A stretch of 64,000 bases of DNA from Cryptomeria japonica (lineage: Eukaryota; Streptophyta; Pinopsida; Cupressales; Cupressaceae): NCBI RefSeq assembly GCF_030272615.1, contig NC_081414.1:336553927-336617926 (forward strand), in the 5' to 3' direction. A program made the position numbers and the translations under genes. The first letter of the stretch is position 1. Every line of letters starts with the position of its first letter. Below the pieces are notes generated by a model that had not been told where the DNA came from, ran no database searches, and saw only the letters and a program-made list of their open reading frames with translations. Of this stretch, positions 1-11,426 are shown one piece after another.

Positions 1-745
1 TAATCTTTTGTTGGAATTTCTTCTTCGGCGAGCGGTCTATAGGTCTCATCGAATAGGCACTTTCATCAAAAACCGTCACCTCGAGCGCCATGTCACTGCT
101 CTGTCATCACCACCCGGACCTACCACTGGATTTCCAGCTAAGTGCCATCAGACCCGCCACCTATCTTTCACCATTTTGCGATCACTAATCTCCGCTTTAC
201 TTTAGGCCACGAATCCACGACAACCGTCTGATTAAATCATACTTAATCAGTCTTTAACTTTATGACCTGCCTATCCTTTGGGCCCACTGGCTCCTTTCGC
301 CATTTTGCAGAGCTTAAAACTCATGTTACTTATCTTCGTGAAGTAGCAATATCAGTTGGATCTCAGGAACTTTCTCGTCGGTTACCCTTGCTACGACCAC
401 CTCGCTTGGGCCCACCACCTTTTCGCTACTTCGCGAAAGGTAGAACACAAGCATCTTTTGGCCACAAATCAACGCGAGTCATTTATCTTTTCTAAACCGA
501 TCATCCTTTAACTAAAGAAGTCGCTCGCCTTTGGGACCCGCCAAGTCTTCCGCTGTTTCGCAGAACTTATTTCACGTGCATCTCGGGCTAGTGAATCAAT
601 GCAAGCCATTAGATTTAAAACAAGATGCAGTCCTTTTATCTGACGGTCAATCCATTTGGTCAGGCCCACCAAGCCTTTTCGCTACTTCGTGAAACTTAAC
701 TTGTTGACATCTCTGCTTAATGAAACAACGACAACTGTAGGATTA
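1..745. repeat. Degenerate tandem array, about 128-bp unit
   Basis: A diverged unit recurs at a regular step. The anchor is a GGCCCACC-like block followed within 10-15 bases by a pseudo-palindrome of the form TTCGCTACTTCGCGAA. Anchors start near 151, 280, 408, 533 and 662, so the steps are 129, 128, 125 and 129 bases. Between anchors a weaker GACCGTC/GATTAA-like block also recurs. The short ORFs here are not convincing genes. I do not recognise the family. The array may continue to the left of the window. Confidence 0.6.
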
Positions 746-1089
746 ACAATGAGTTGCACAATAATTAAGGGCCCTGACAAACATTAAAACAGGATAAAGG
801 TAAAGTGCACAAATTTAAAATATTTAAGGGACTGCCTAGGGAAATAAATAATGGGGGGACACTTTTCATGATAGACCGACCCTTCTTTAAGTGGTAAAAG
901 TAACTCAGAAATAGAACATAAGGGTTTTTTGCAAACATAGGAAGGGTTAAAACTCGAAAACCTTAAACCCTCTTCTGACCCAAGAAAATCAGAGGTAACA
1001 AGGCCATACTAGACACATTTTTTGTAGACTTCTAGCCAATTATGGAACAAGAATATCCAATTTTAAACAGTGATAACAGTTGGGATACA
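746..1089. other. Intergenic, nothing recognised
   Basis: This stretch has no reading frame of note, no clear repeat and no RNA gene that I can see. It links the tandem array to the traces of an LTR element on the right. Confidence 0.4.
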
Positions 1090-1270
1090 GGATTACAGAC
1101 AAATCATATGAGGCAGCTATAGAAGAAGCTAGATGGGCCAGACTAGAAAAGATGAAGGGATTTTATTAGAATTTGGCTTTAGGAGGGATGGGTCAGGGAA
1201 CTATTGGTGACTTAAGAGTTAGTGCCCAAATCAAAAACTTTGTTCTTGTTGGAGGATCAACAAGACATTA
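1090..1270 (+). pseudogene. Possible tail of a retroelement polyprotein, degenerate
   Basis: One forward frame stays open for about 60 codons with a single TAG. It gives a peptide containing EEARWARLEKMKGFY and ending in VLVGGSTRH just before a polypurine-like GTTGGGGGG. The position next to a polypurine tract is what one expects at the 3' end of an LTR-element internal region. I find no diagnostic domain, so it could also be chance. Confidence 0.25.
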
Positions 1271-1282
1271 AGTTGGGGGGCA

Positions 1283-2390
1283 TGATGAGTTGAGATATTA
1301 GCTCCTTTTATTCCTAAAAATCATAAGTTATGTCACGTTTTGGTTTATATGATGGGATGGTAATGATGTATTAAAGTTTGACTATATGCATTTCATATGT
1401 TAACAGGACCCATTAAATCATGTTTTGTCTTTGCCAGTTATTCTTGCAGCCATGTGATTTATTCCTGTTGCCATACGGATTCTCATAGGCAATATCATAT
1501 GTGAAATTAATAGATGTTTTGATTAATTAAAATAGATATGTATATTGTTGTATGCTATCTCTTTTCAATTGTAGGAATAAATGAGATGTTGCAGAGAAGG
1601 TTGTCCTGTCACGCCAATAGCGGTTTGAGATATTCAAGGAGGTGACTAAAAGTTCAAATCAGCGAAGAGGATAATGAGCGTAAGGAATGGCAGAAGAGGA
1701 GTAGGCGTGCAAAACTCATTTATGCTTGACTATAGTGGGCATCAATCTTGTAATACCACCACGCTATGTTTTGGCTATGGTTTGGTTTAGATCCACGTTT
1801 CTAGTGGCTTAACTCCGACTATTTACCTTCATGAATGTTATCCGCCTCTTCTCATCGACGTGATCTTAATTGTAGGAAGTTATTCTTTTCTTTTAGATAA
1901 GTGTCTCCATCTCTTTTCTAGGTTAGACGAAAAGAAAAGGGAAAAAGAGTAGAAGATTTAGAAATAAAGTTGCAGAGTGTTTTAAGTTTCCTTTCATTCT
2001 GAATAATGTATTGACTTTTGAGCAACAATGAATAAAGTCATGTTATTCTTAGCACTTAGAGTTATTTTGGAAGCCTGGAAGCACTCATCCAAGGGGGCCC
2101 ACTTTGTGAGTGTTCATGTGCCTTTGTTAAAGTTAGTTTTCTTCTTTTGTTGCAATAGACGTCCTTGCATTGACTGTTCCTACAGCCATTGGAAATAGAT
2201 CCATTAACTGTTCCTGCAGCCAAAGAAAACAGAGTAATTCTTGTTTGACAGTTTTAGGCTTAGTTAGTATTTATTGAGTAAGATTTATGTTAATGTAGAG
2301 TTTTCTTGTAGCCATTCAATTGTTTTGATTCTTGCTTACTTTTCCCGCATAGATTCTAGTTGTTGCAGTAATGCAGGGTAGCTATCACAT
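1283..2390 (+). mobile_element. Putative 3' LTR-like region
   Basis: The start is proposed because a purine-rich stretch ending in GTTGGGGGGCA is followed by TGATGAG, as at an internal/LTR junction. A possible polyadenylation signal (AATAAAG) lies near 2030. The right end is not defined: no second LTR or target-site duplication could be matched. Two short blocks sharing CTGTTCCT(A/G)CAGCCA near 2178 and 2207 form a small internal repeat. Confidence 0.3.
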
Positions 2391-2583
2391 AGTTTAGACC
2401 CATTTCAAGTAATGCATCCCTGGGTTGACAATCAAATGAACTCCAGCTATGGAGATACTAACATCACAAAGTGAATGTCCAAACTTTGGGTTGAGATTAT
2501 AACTATAGTTATTATTCCTATTGTTGGACTGAACAATTACCATCAATAGAAACACTTCCAATACCTCAAATAGTTGCACCACC

Positions 2584-2886
2584 TTACTTCATAGATCCTC
2601 CATCATATTTTTTGAGATTAATAAACCTAGCTTTATCACTATTCATATGATTTGAGCATTGAGAGTCTATAATCCATGTATTCGGTTCTAGCTTATCATG
2701 CAGTGCAGTCTTAACAACTTTATCTTTTTTCGGTTTCTCCAAAGAATTCTCCTTATCTTTAATTTCCAAAAACAAAGATTCTTCATTTGAGTCATCATTA
2801 ACTTCATCTTCATATGTATGTTCTTCAATAAAACATAATCCTTTCTTCTCCTTTCTATTGAAATTTCTTCTTCTAAACTTGTTCAC
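2584..2886 (-). pseudogene. Copia protease region, broken
   Basis: This 100-codon frame holds the typical linker and protease start of copia polyproteins, with the motif WIIDSQCSNHM. Active copia aspartic proteases have D-S-G or D-T-G here. In this copy the G is Q (DSQ), so the catalytic triplet is lost. The next codons still resemble the family (GIGSVSIDG, about 2510-2550) but contain stops. It is out of frame with gag upstream. Confidence 0.65.
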
Positions 2887-2914
2887 ATTCTCATCATCAT
2901 CCAGTCTCTTCTAA

Positions 2915-2995
2915 TCTTCTATTTAAGTGCATTAGAAGCATAATGTTCAATTCTACTATAATAAAAATATTTCAGAAGTAACTTACCTTTATATT
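2915..2995 (-). pseudogene. Decayed gag zinc knuckle
   Basis: Between gag and protease the frame reads YFYYSRIEHYASNALK. It aligns to the copia CX2CX4HX4C knuckle with the cysteines replaced (two by Y, the last lost) and the histidine kept. The frame is closed by stops on both sides. Nucleic-acid binding by this copy would be lost. Confidence 0.5.
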
Positions 2996-3008
2996 TCCCA
3001 ATGCCTTG

Positions 3009-3714
3009 CTACAATCTTCTCACAAAATTTGCTTCAACTCCATCTAGGTCTCTACTACATTTTGGATCATCAAGTCTTGACATATTAAATGCTTCTTTAT
3101 TTTCTCTTTTTTCTTCCTCCATTTCTGAAACCTCATAGGTTGCTAAGGTACCAATAAAATGATCAATGGTATATTTATTCAAATCATTTCTCTCTTGTAT
3201 AGTACATCTTTGCGACTTGTAGGATTCAAGAAAAGTCGGTAAGATATTATGCACAACATCGCACTTCTCCAAACATCCTCTGACAGCTCTAATACCATCA
3301 ACAAGATCAATCACTCTATGAATATAGTTCCCAAAACTTTCAACTTCAAGTATTCTCAAGTACTCAAATTTATAATTTAGATTCATCAGCCTAGCCTGCT
3401 TTTTCTTTGGATCTCCTTCATATGCCAAACATAGCTTATTCCACGCAACTTTATCTTCTTTCAATCCTTTCACCCTTCCAAACATTGAATCACATATATA
3501 GTTGAGAAATATAGCTTTGTCCTTTGTATTAGCTTCCTTCAACTTTATCTCATGTAGAGTCGTATTACCACCCTGTAGAGGTGTATATCTAATCTGAACG
3601 ATCTCCCAGATTCCACTCTGCAATGTCTTCAAATGTGAATCCATTCTTTCCTTCTAGTATGAAAAAATTTATGCCATCAAAATTTGGAACCGTGTAATGA
3701 ACATTATGTGCCAT
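3009..3714 (-). pseudogene. Copia gag (UBN2 / retrotran_gag type), broken
   Basis: A 211-codon open frame (3644 to 3009) carries the copia gag fold: SGIWEIVQ, then a helix-rich region with AWNKLCLAYEGD and LRILEVESFGNYIHRV. The original start is probably the ATG at 3714, 45 bases after the primer-binding site; it opens with MAHNVHYTVPNFDG, typical of copia gag N-termini. A one-base shift plus TGG-to-TAG near 3655 separates that start from the long frame. The protein would form the virus-like particle of the element. Confidence 0.75.
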
Positions 3715-3758
3715 ACCAGATCTACCTCAAGCGGTTGAGCTTACTCAAGAGGAACCTT

Positions 3759-3770
3759 GCTCTGATACCA
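3759..3770 (-). other. Primer-binding site, initiator tRNA-Met
   Basis: On the minus strand this reads TGGTATCAGAGC, the usual copia site complementary to the 3' end of initiator tRNA-Met. It lies two bases inside the LTR end at 3773, as expected for minus-strand DNA priming. Confidence 0.9.
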
Positions 3771-3772
3771 AT

Positions 3773-4936
3773 TGTTGAACCCAAGGCATGATTGAGAGCA
3801 GGGGCTGAATTAGTCTTAAATAATTATTACAAAATATAAACAACACATATACAACACATGAATACCATGATTTATAAGTGGAAAACCCAAATAGGGAAAA
3901 ACCACAGTGAGCAGTTTCCCAAAAAAATATACCCACTATGAATATCAGATTACAAACAAAAGAGATAACTACTCTAAACTTGATATCTAAGGCTAACAAC
4001 TCATGGAGCAAGATACAAAAAAGGACTTGCAAAACCTGAAGCTAACTACACTTAGGGAAAGGTGCAAAAAATGATATGAAAAGAAGGATCTCTTAATCAT
4101 GAAGTTGTCCTTGAACTCTGCATCAAGTGACTAACATCAACACACAACTCAGACTTCAACTGCCAACACTCTGTCTCGTAACTCTTCTATACTCTCAACA
4201 CAACTTGCATATCATTTTAACAAAACTCTTCTTTACTTCTTGCACTTCCTCTGATATTTTCCCTTCACCACATCATCCACACTCTCTCTCATCTCACACA
4301 CTTACAACACAAACACACATATGCCTTATATACAAGATAGATCATTAAATCTTGAACCAAGTAGGCTTGAACCAAAATATATCTTCTAAACCAAAAAAAA
4401 CATGCATTGATCCACTCTAGGAGAAAGAGTGGACCAAAACACATCTTCCAAAGATTAATTCACCAATCCACAATCACTAGAACATAACCAATAGCATATC
4501 CACACGCTACACATCCATATTTTCAATAACTGATCAAAACATATTCTCCAATCCAAATAATTCAAATCTGGATCTCCAGACTCTATGGTGAGACCCACAA
4601 CAATCAAACAATCTTCCAGAAATCATATTTATACCTAAAGATAGATCTAACATAGAATACCACAACCATCAATGATCAATGCCACAACACCTTGAGAAGA
4701 AAAAGATGTTTTTCAGACCACATAACTAACATATCCATGATACCAAAACCATAACCAGTAAAGATAACAATAATACTCACCAGTAATGGAATTCTACAGA
4801 CCCAAACACTTCCAAAAGAACCAATAGAACAACTGCATCAACAACACATCAAGATAACTCTACACCATAGACATTTCAGACCAATCTAGAATAACAAGTT
4901 TGACATCAATGGTAAACACAACACATACTTCCAACA
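3773..4936 (-). repeat. 5' LTR of the copia element
   Basis: On the minus strand it starts TGTTGGAAGT and ends GGGTTCAACA, with short inverted termini TGTTG/CAACA, length 1,164 bp. The right edge is set by the termini, the left edge by the primer-binding site. It aligns over its length with 26340-27597, including the terminal 10 bases at the TGTTGGAAGT end. The ORFs inside it are shadows. Confidence 0.85.
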
Positions 4937-4941
4937 ATGTA

Positions 4942-5080
4942 TTCAGACTAACTTCTTTCTCTACAAACTTCTCTCTTAAGAAATGATAATGGATTGAGAT
5001 ATGTTTAGTTCTTGAGTTCATAACTAGATTCTTTTAATGTTTATAACATTAGTATTGTTAGCACATATTTTTACAAAATA
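4942..5080 (-). pseudogene. Copia RNase H remnant
   Basis: The minus strand encodes a piece of copia RNase H: an NNTNVINI-like block, a one-base shift, then SRTKHISIHYHFLREK and VEKEV. SRTKHI-x2-HFIR is the well-known C-terminal RNase H signature of copia. No element ends are visible. The younger copia LTR begins within a few bases of its end. Confidence 0.65.
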
Positions 5081-5399
5081 TTTTATGCTATATAGAGGTC
5101 TTTTTCTTTTATCATATGAGCATTTATTACTGGTTTGCATGTGCAGGAACCTTATTGGCACAAGTAAAATTCTCTAGGGATCAGTTGTCTAAGGAATGTC
5201 AAGGTATCACTTGGGCACACTAAGGGCATGCACTAAGTATAGACTGCACAAGGAATCCATTATGGAGGCATTTTTGTTAGCAGAGAAGTCAATATGGTAT
5301 GATCCAAGATTGTCTTCTAATATGTGTTAGACTTTGTGAGAATAGTGGGGATCACTAATATTCAACAGTGATGGTCCATTTGTGCTAAATTGCAAAATT
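5081..5399. other. Intergenic, nothing recognised
   Basis: No frame, repeat or RNA gene is evident between the copia remnant and the CGAT-motif spacer. Confidence 0.35.
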
Positions 5400-6450
5400 T
5401 CAATTATCGGCATAACTTATACCGATGAAACAGCATGTGGACGCTTTGGAGCATTTAAAAAATACTCAGCATGGTGCACACTCTTGAGAAATTCATGTCA
5501 TCGAGATAACTTGTTCCGATAAAACAGAAGGCGGTTGTTTTCCTATCGTCTTGTATCAGCTTATCGACAAAGCGTAGAAATTGCTATACCGATAACCTAT
5601 GAAACCATCAGTATAACTTATAACGGTATGGCAAAGTTTATCATATAGCATCAGGAGATCAGAAGTAATGAGAAAGTTTTATCCCGTTACCCGATGACTA
5701 AAGGAAACCAAAGGCGAGCCCATCAAAAAAAAGAACATTATCAAAGTAATGCAAAAATAGCTAGACCGATCCCCGATGACATGGAGTCAGAGCTATCGGT
5801 ATTACCTATACCGATAAGAAAAACTCAGAAGCATAAAACACAAAAGTGCACTGGGAACTCATCAGGACTTCGGGAGGAATCGAAAAAGGCTATTCTGACT
5901 CCCGATGAAAATAGAAACACTTGTGGGGGCATCAGTGTGAGTTATACTGATACACAAAGTATCTAATGAGGATTCATCGAGACATCGAAAGAAGAAGTTT
6001 TATGTTATGTCGAGACCCGATAGAACCATTTAGGCAAATGGTAAGTGCGAGGATTTCCTCAGGATAAGTTATACCGATAATGAGGTGGTCTTAGTCAGAA
6101 TGCGGACTGGTATATTGAGATCATCGGGGCATCAGAAAGACATGAAATAAACTATGTCGACACCCGATGAGTTAAGTAAAAGGAAACCAAAGGCAAATGC
6201 ATCGGGGAGAGTTATGTCGATGGAGCGTTAAAAGAAAAGGCAAAGTTGAGACTGAAGTGATGCCCATCGGGATGAAATGAACCATCGGGATAAAGAAAAA
6301 AATACTATTCCGAGACCCGATAAGGGGGTCGGGTTAATTTGTGCCAATCAAAAAAGCAAAAAGCGGTAAAGTCATAACAACCGGCACCAAACATTTGAAT
6401 CATCGGGAGGAGTCTCGCCGATTAGTCATTGGACGTCTTGATGAGAGGAA
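5400..6450. repeat. Spacer dense in CGAT / TATACCGAT motifs
   Basis: About 20 short copies of a pseudo-palindromic theme recur at uneven spacing: ATCGGCATAACTTATACCGA near 5406, TATACCGATAA near 5587 and 5810, GACCCGATA near 6007 and 6313, CATCGGG near 6122, 6266 and 6400. Both arms (ATCGG and CCGAT) appear in both orders. The 90-codon ORF inside is a product of this composition. It may be the leader or LTR of an unrecognised LTR element. Confidence 0.5.
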
Positions 6451-6671
6451 TTGATAAAATGGTTTCCATTAAATGCATCAATTGAGTAGATCCATTGTTG
6501 CACGAAGCAAATCTGTCAAGATTGCAATAATCAATTACGAGATTGGACTCCTTGGGACTTATAGCCAGTATTGCAGAGAAGTATTTCTCATGAAGTTATT
6601 ACAGAAATATATCAAGTGCTTATTGAGAAAATTTATGAGTTGTTGAGCGTAGAGTGAAGGAATTTGTAGAG

Positions 6672-6854
6672 ATGGAGGGGTCAAGCTCAAAGGGGAAGCG
6701 AAAGGTTGCCGAGATATCCAGTACCACGATAAAGAAATCAAAGGGTGAGGTCAGTGAGGTCCAAAGAAAGCTAAATCAGGACATGATAGACCAAATGGGA
6801 TCTCTAGGAACTAGGTCACGTAGAACTAAGGTAAATTTTCCTATCTGTAACTAG
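6672..6854 (+). CDS. Small basic ORF, unknown
   Basis: ATG at 6672 opens 60 codons: an acidic/serine start (MEGSSSKGKRK), a lysine-rich segment like a nuclear signal (KGKRK, IKKSK), then a polar C-terminus. The sequence AAG|GTAAAT near 6830 could be a splice donor, so this might be a first exon or the start of a retroelement gag after the CGAT leader. No domain is recognised. An in-frame ATG six codons upstream is less likely as start. Confidence 0.25.
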   Translation: MEGSSSKGKRKVAEISSTTIKKSKGEVSEVQRKLNQDMIDQMGSLGTRSRRTKVNFPICN

Positions 6855-7714
6855 TTGGAGGATAGATACAGAGAGAGGGGGATGGAACATCGAGCTGCTG
6901 TAAGGATTGAAAGTCATTTTTATTAGGGAAGTCTATAGGAAGAAGAAGTATCATTTTGTGCAAGCAAATTGTAATGAAGTATCTCCAAGTGTAGCTTTTG
7001 TGTGTTGTCATTTCTCAGAGATTAATATACAAGGTTCGTTGTTTCTACTTCAAATATAGTGTATACTTATGTGTTGATGAAATATTCTTTGTCCTCTTGA
7101 TAAATCTATTTAAGGATTTGCTATAATGTGAATCACGTGATGTTACATTAAATGTGAGAATGGGTTCTTATTGTTTATGTGACACATACTGAACCTTTAT
7201 AGTGATGATTAACATTGTCTCCTGAGTTGATAAAGTTATTTATCCACAAAGTATCATATGTATTCTTGTATAGAGGCACTGGTCTATTATTCATTCTCTG
7301 AGATTCTGATTTGATACACATAAGGTCCTTGAGAGAGAAACATTCTTCTAAAGCCTTTTGAACTAATCTATTGCATATTTCTTGTATGTCCTGAAAGCAT
7401 TTTATTTCCAAAATACAACAATCTTTATACACAATTATCTTTACATTCAGTTTTCAATTTCAAAAGCATTCAAATAAAAGCACTCAGCAATAGCAGGAAA
7501 TCATTGCCATTCTTGCAAAGAGTTGTCTTAGCAAAGTTTAAATCCACTTTAAATAACTCTTGTTGTGCTTGAGAGGGGGAGGTATACCCACCTAGGTTCA
7601 GTGGAGCCTAAAGTGTAGAGGGATTTAGTCTTTGACTATGCCTGCTCGTTGGCCAAGGTTGATTGGACTGCTTGAGGATTTGGCAAGTCTTTTGGTTTTC
7701 CAATCTGTGGTTTT
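6855..7714. other. Intergenic, nothing firm
   Basis: No convincing gene. Short ORFs on either strand look like chance. The sequence leads up to the 5' truncation point of LINE-1. Confidence 0.35.
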
Positions 7715-7721
7715 GGGAACC

Positions 7722-9640
7722 AACAATCCCCAAAGTGGAGAACCCAACATCTTTTAATGAATTCAGGCTAATTTATTTGTGTAATACCATTTTGAAAATA
7801 GTAACAAAATTTATCTCTAATAGATTGAAACCAATTCTAAATCACATAATTTCAGAAGAGCGGAGCGGGTTTGTTCTAGGAAGATCGATTGTTAAAGGAA
7901 TAATAATTGCACATGAAGCCATCCATACTGTAATATTATCAAAAGTGGATCGAATGTTGATTAAATTGTATATCAGGAAATCTTATGACATGGTGGATCG
8001 GGAATTCCTATTCCAGGTCCTTAACAGATTTGGTTTCTGAGAAGGTTGGGTTAACTAGGTTCGTGCATGTTTAGAAGGAGTTTGGACCTTGGTGCTGGTA
8101 AATGGTAGCCCACAAGGATTCTTCAAAATATCTCATGAAATTAGACAAGGGGATCCTCTATCCCCCTTCTTATTCATCATCTTGGCTGAAGTGTTGGGAA
8201 GATTGATTCTTTCTCAGAGGAATCGAGGTAGTTGGAAAGGGATCCAAATTGCAGAAGGAATGGATCTGATCACTCATCAGCAATTTGCGGATGATACCTT
8301 GTTATGCAGACATTCTTCACTACAAGAGGCTAGAGTAATTAGAAGGATAATAGATACATTTTGCAGGGCATCTGATCAACAAGTCAATTGCACAAAATCA
8401 GAAGTTCTATTTTTCAAAACAGGGGGTGGAAGACAACAAGAAATCATAAACATTTTAGGAGTCAAAGTGGGCACTTTACCTGGAAAATTCTTGGGTATCC
8501 CTCTATTTGAGCAGCCGAACTGTATGGAATTATGGCATAGCCTTGTTGACAGTAGTGTTAATCGTCTTGAAGGCTGGAAAAGTAAATGGATTACTCTGGC
8601 TGGAAGGTTAATACTTCTCAAATTGGTCCTATATGCACTACCTATATATTCCATGATGGCTCCAAAGATCCTAAAGAAAGAAGGAATGAGAAAATTTCTG
8701 TGGAATGGAAAAGAGGTGAGTGACAAGATCCCCTTGATGGTGTGGGACAAATTCTATCAACCCAAATTGACGGGGGGGCAAGTTTGAGGAAGTGTACTTT
8801 TCTTAATGAGGCATTGGGAGCAAAACTGGTATGTCAAATGTACTCTCATCCGAACCAAAAGTGGGTACAAATTTTAAAACATAAATATCTAGATCGGATG
8901 AGTAGGCAATGAATATTCACCCTCAGAATCCTCCCCAAAGGATCTGCTATCTGGAATTTCATATGTTCTTACAGACATGTGATCATTGAGCATATCACAT
9001 GGGAACTACGTAAAGGGACAATGGCTAAATTCTGGATGGACTCCTAGGAGGGCAAGCCAGCACTCAATCAAAGGCAAGGTTGTGAGGAAATAAAACGAAT
9101 CACGGAAACACAGTGGGGTGTGAAGGTAGCAGAGTTCATCACTAAGAGCAGGATAAATAGAGTAGACCTCTGGGAATGGAAGAAGCCAGACAATCTTCCT
9201 ATGAATCTATAACAAAAGGCTCAGTTTAAGTCCATCTTATAGGAGTATATGCCACCTATGTCGAACAAGGAAGATACGCTCAGATGGTGTGGATCAAAAT
9301 CTCGGCAGTATTTGGTCAAAATTGGCTATGGCATTTTAGAAAAATTGGAAGCAAGGGTGGACTATCCAACTAAACTGTTGTAGCTCTCCTATCCTCCCAA
9401 AAGTAGGAGCATTCTCATGGCTAGTTTTAAGAAAGAGAATCCTGACTGGAGAAAGACTGTGCAGATTAGGCTTCCTGGGTCCATTTAGGTGCACAATGTG
9501 TAAGAATGCAGAAGAAACTCTGGATCATCTATTACTCCAATGTGAGGAGGCACATAAGGTATGGAAATTTCTTTTTGGTAAACTGAATTGGGCCACCTCG
9601 CTTCCTAATTCAATATCTGACATTTTTCCAAGTTGAAGAT
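7722..9640 (+). pseudogene. LINE-1 reverse transcriptase, broken
   Basis: RT of the L1 type: PTSFNEF, the GFVLGRSI block near 7870-7890, then SPQGFFKISHEIRQGDPLSP and the catalytic FADDTLL at 8284. The palm core from 8089 to 8787 is open for 232 codons. Further on come the thumb and connection regions with several frameshifts, then the zinc-binding zf-RVT domain CTMCKNAEETLDHLLLQC near 9490-9550. Stops near 8038 and 8055 and at least one 2-bp deletion near 9385 relative to LINE-2 break it. The active site itself is intact. Confidence 0.85.
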
Positions 9641-9689
9641 TACCTTGCCGAAAAATCAGTCTTTTCCAGCTTATGGCTAGTAGCCCCAT

Positions 9690-10412
9690 CTCTTTTGGTA
9701 TGGGAAATTTGGAAGGAGAGAAATAGGAGAATTTTCCAAGATAAAGCAGAATCTAAGGACAAGTTGTGTGCAAGTGTGGAAAGGGCAATAGCTGAAGCAG
9801 TTTCTATGGGGGCCAAGAATCATAATTTAACAAAACATCCGTTCACAAATGAAGATGGAGATATCCAGACAAATTGGCCTTTGATCCATTGCCAACCTGT
9901 TAATGGGTCTTTGGGGTTGATCCAGTTTTGTCTTTAGAGAAGATTAAATGGGAACCACCAAGCAAATAGTGGATAAAGAGCAATTTCGATGGTACATCAA
10001 AAGGAAACCTGAGAACATCAGGTACGGGAGTGGTGGCAAGAGACGACAACGGATATATCCTATTCAAAGGAGCTCAGTGATTGCAGGTTGGCACCAACAA
10101 TGAAGCAGAGGTCCAGGCGACCTTTCTAACAATAGAACTAGCCTTAAACATGAAAGTCCAAAGGCTTCACTTAGAAGGGGACTCTTAGATAGTTATTAAT
10201 GCAATATATAAAGGTAACATGCCATGTTGGAAGCTAAACCAATGGGTGGCGATGATCCAAGAGAAACTCAACACATTTGTGGAGTTTTGTGTCACGCATA
10301 TTAGGAGGGGAGCAAATGTAGTGGTAGATTTATTGTCAAATATTGGAAGTGAATTGGATAGTTGCGTGGCCAAATGGTGGAAAGGCTATGGTCGCGTGTG
10401 GGAGTGGTACTA
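9690..10412 (+). pseudogene. LINE-1 RNase H domain, broken
   Basis: After a linker (VWEIWKERNRRIFQ) comes a ribonuclease H of the kind found in some plant L1 elements: NFDGTSKGN near 9987, NNEAEVQA near 10100, LEGDS near 10172 and RRGANVVVDLL near 10303, which supply the D-E-D-D metal ligands. The domain would remove the RNA strand after cDNA synthesis. In-frame stops occur at SK*W, AQ*LQ and DS*I; in LINE-2 the last two positions are R and Q codons, consistent with CGA-to-TGA and CAG-to-TAG changes. Confidence 0.8.
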
Positions 10413-10751
10413 ATTGCAGTCTTCTAAAAATGTGCAGTCCTCAACTTGTTAAGGCATGTAAAATTTGGCAAGTACAAATGCCAAGGTGGTGACTACTCTT
10501 TGAAGAAGGAGTTGTCTGTGGCAGGTCGCACGAGCAGAGTGAGGGGAGGATGGCAGGAAATCTTGTTCTTGATCTCATGGAATTAATGCCTTATCCTTCA
10601 CACTCATTACCCGTCCTATACGATGGAGGCATAATTTATTACCCTTTGAGCTGCATGCCAAGGTTTGTTTTGAAGTAGAACGAATTTGTATCTTGTAGCT
10701 TTTGTATGACATTATACTGTAGAAAGTGTTGTTTTGAAATTGCAGGTGACT

Positions 10752-11426
10752 GTGGAGGCCAATTTCACGCTACGAATAGATAAGAAGTTGGTGCCCTTTT
10801 TGGGCAAAGTATCAGATAAATGAAAGCAAGGATTGTTCCAGTTTAAGGAGGAGAAGTTGTGGGTGGCATCTTGACTCATGCTTGCAGAGGAGGTGGCTTA
10901 TATCCATCGCCGATATCAAACTAACATGGAGGTATACTCTCTAATATTGGCATGGGCCTGTGAGTTCGAACCGGAGGTGGAAAAGGTAAAACTCACATTG
11001 ATCAAATTGATCAATGGGGATTTTTTGATTAACCTGGATTCAATCGTGGAATGGGTGGTAGCACAAGTTGGCATTCGAATCAAGGAAGGGGACGACCAGA
11101 AGGAATTGCTTCCTTTTATTCATGGTCCAAAGGATGAAATCAAATACCAATTTCATGAACGTGCTCGTGTGGGGTGGGAAGCGATGAAACTCTTTGTGAA
11201 ATTAACCAGAGTGGATGAAATCCTGAAGGCTCTGCATGTGGTGGCAAGGATGGAGGTTGGTAGGGAATTGAGAGATAGATTTGAAGAAGGAAGGGTCATT
11301 CAACTACTAGCAAGCTTGGAGGGTGACCCCGACTTCGGGTGCCTAGACTGCATTCCAAAAATGAAAGCTGAAGCAGCAAAAGGGAAAGCATCGACCTCCA
11401 AGGAGGGAAGGGAGGAGGCGATCTAG
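10752..11426 (+). pseudogene. LINE-1 ORF3, unknown function
   Basis: One frame of 225 codons matches ORF3 of LINE-2 along its length (about 70% identical by eye in the C-terminal two thirds). The start codon is GTG at 10752 where LINE-2 has ATG. Two TGA codons fall in the N-terminal third; after 10878 it is open for 182 codons to TAG at 11424. Shared blocks include EANFTLR, KKLVPFLG, ACEFEPE, LINLDS, GWEAMKL, VVARMEVGRELRD and LLASLEGDPDFG. It looks soluble and alpha-helical, with no membrane segment and no zinc motif. I do not recognise the family. Confidence 0.6.

Larger units (their letters stand above)
2400..4936 (-). mobile_element. Copia LTR retrotransposon, 3'-truncated
   Basis: Read on the minus strand it runs LTR (4936 to 3773), primer-binding site (3770 to 3759), gag and protease, and fades just after protease near 2400-2470. 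Integrase, RT, RNase H and the second LTR are missing. Every coding part carries stops or frameshifts, so it is dead. Its LTR is related to the solo LTR at 26340-27597. It abuts an older copia RNase H remnant on the same strand, which suggests insertion of one copia into another. Confidence 0.8.

Noticed and set aside
5694-5966. 90-codon ORF in the CGAT spacer
   Set aside because: It has no conserved feature and is made of the repeated motif; composition explains it.
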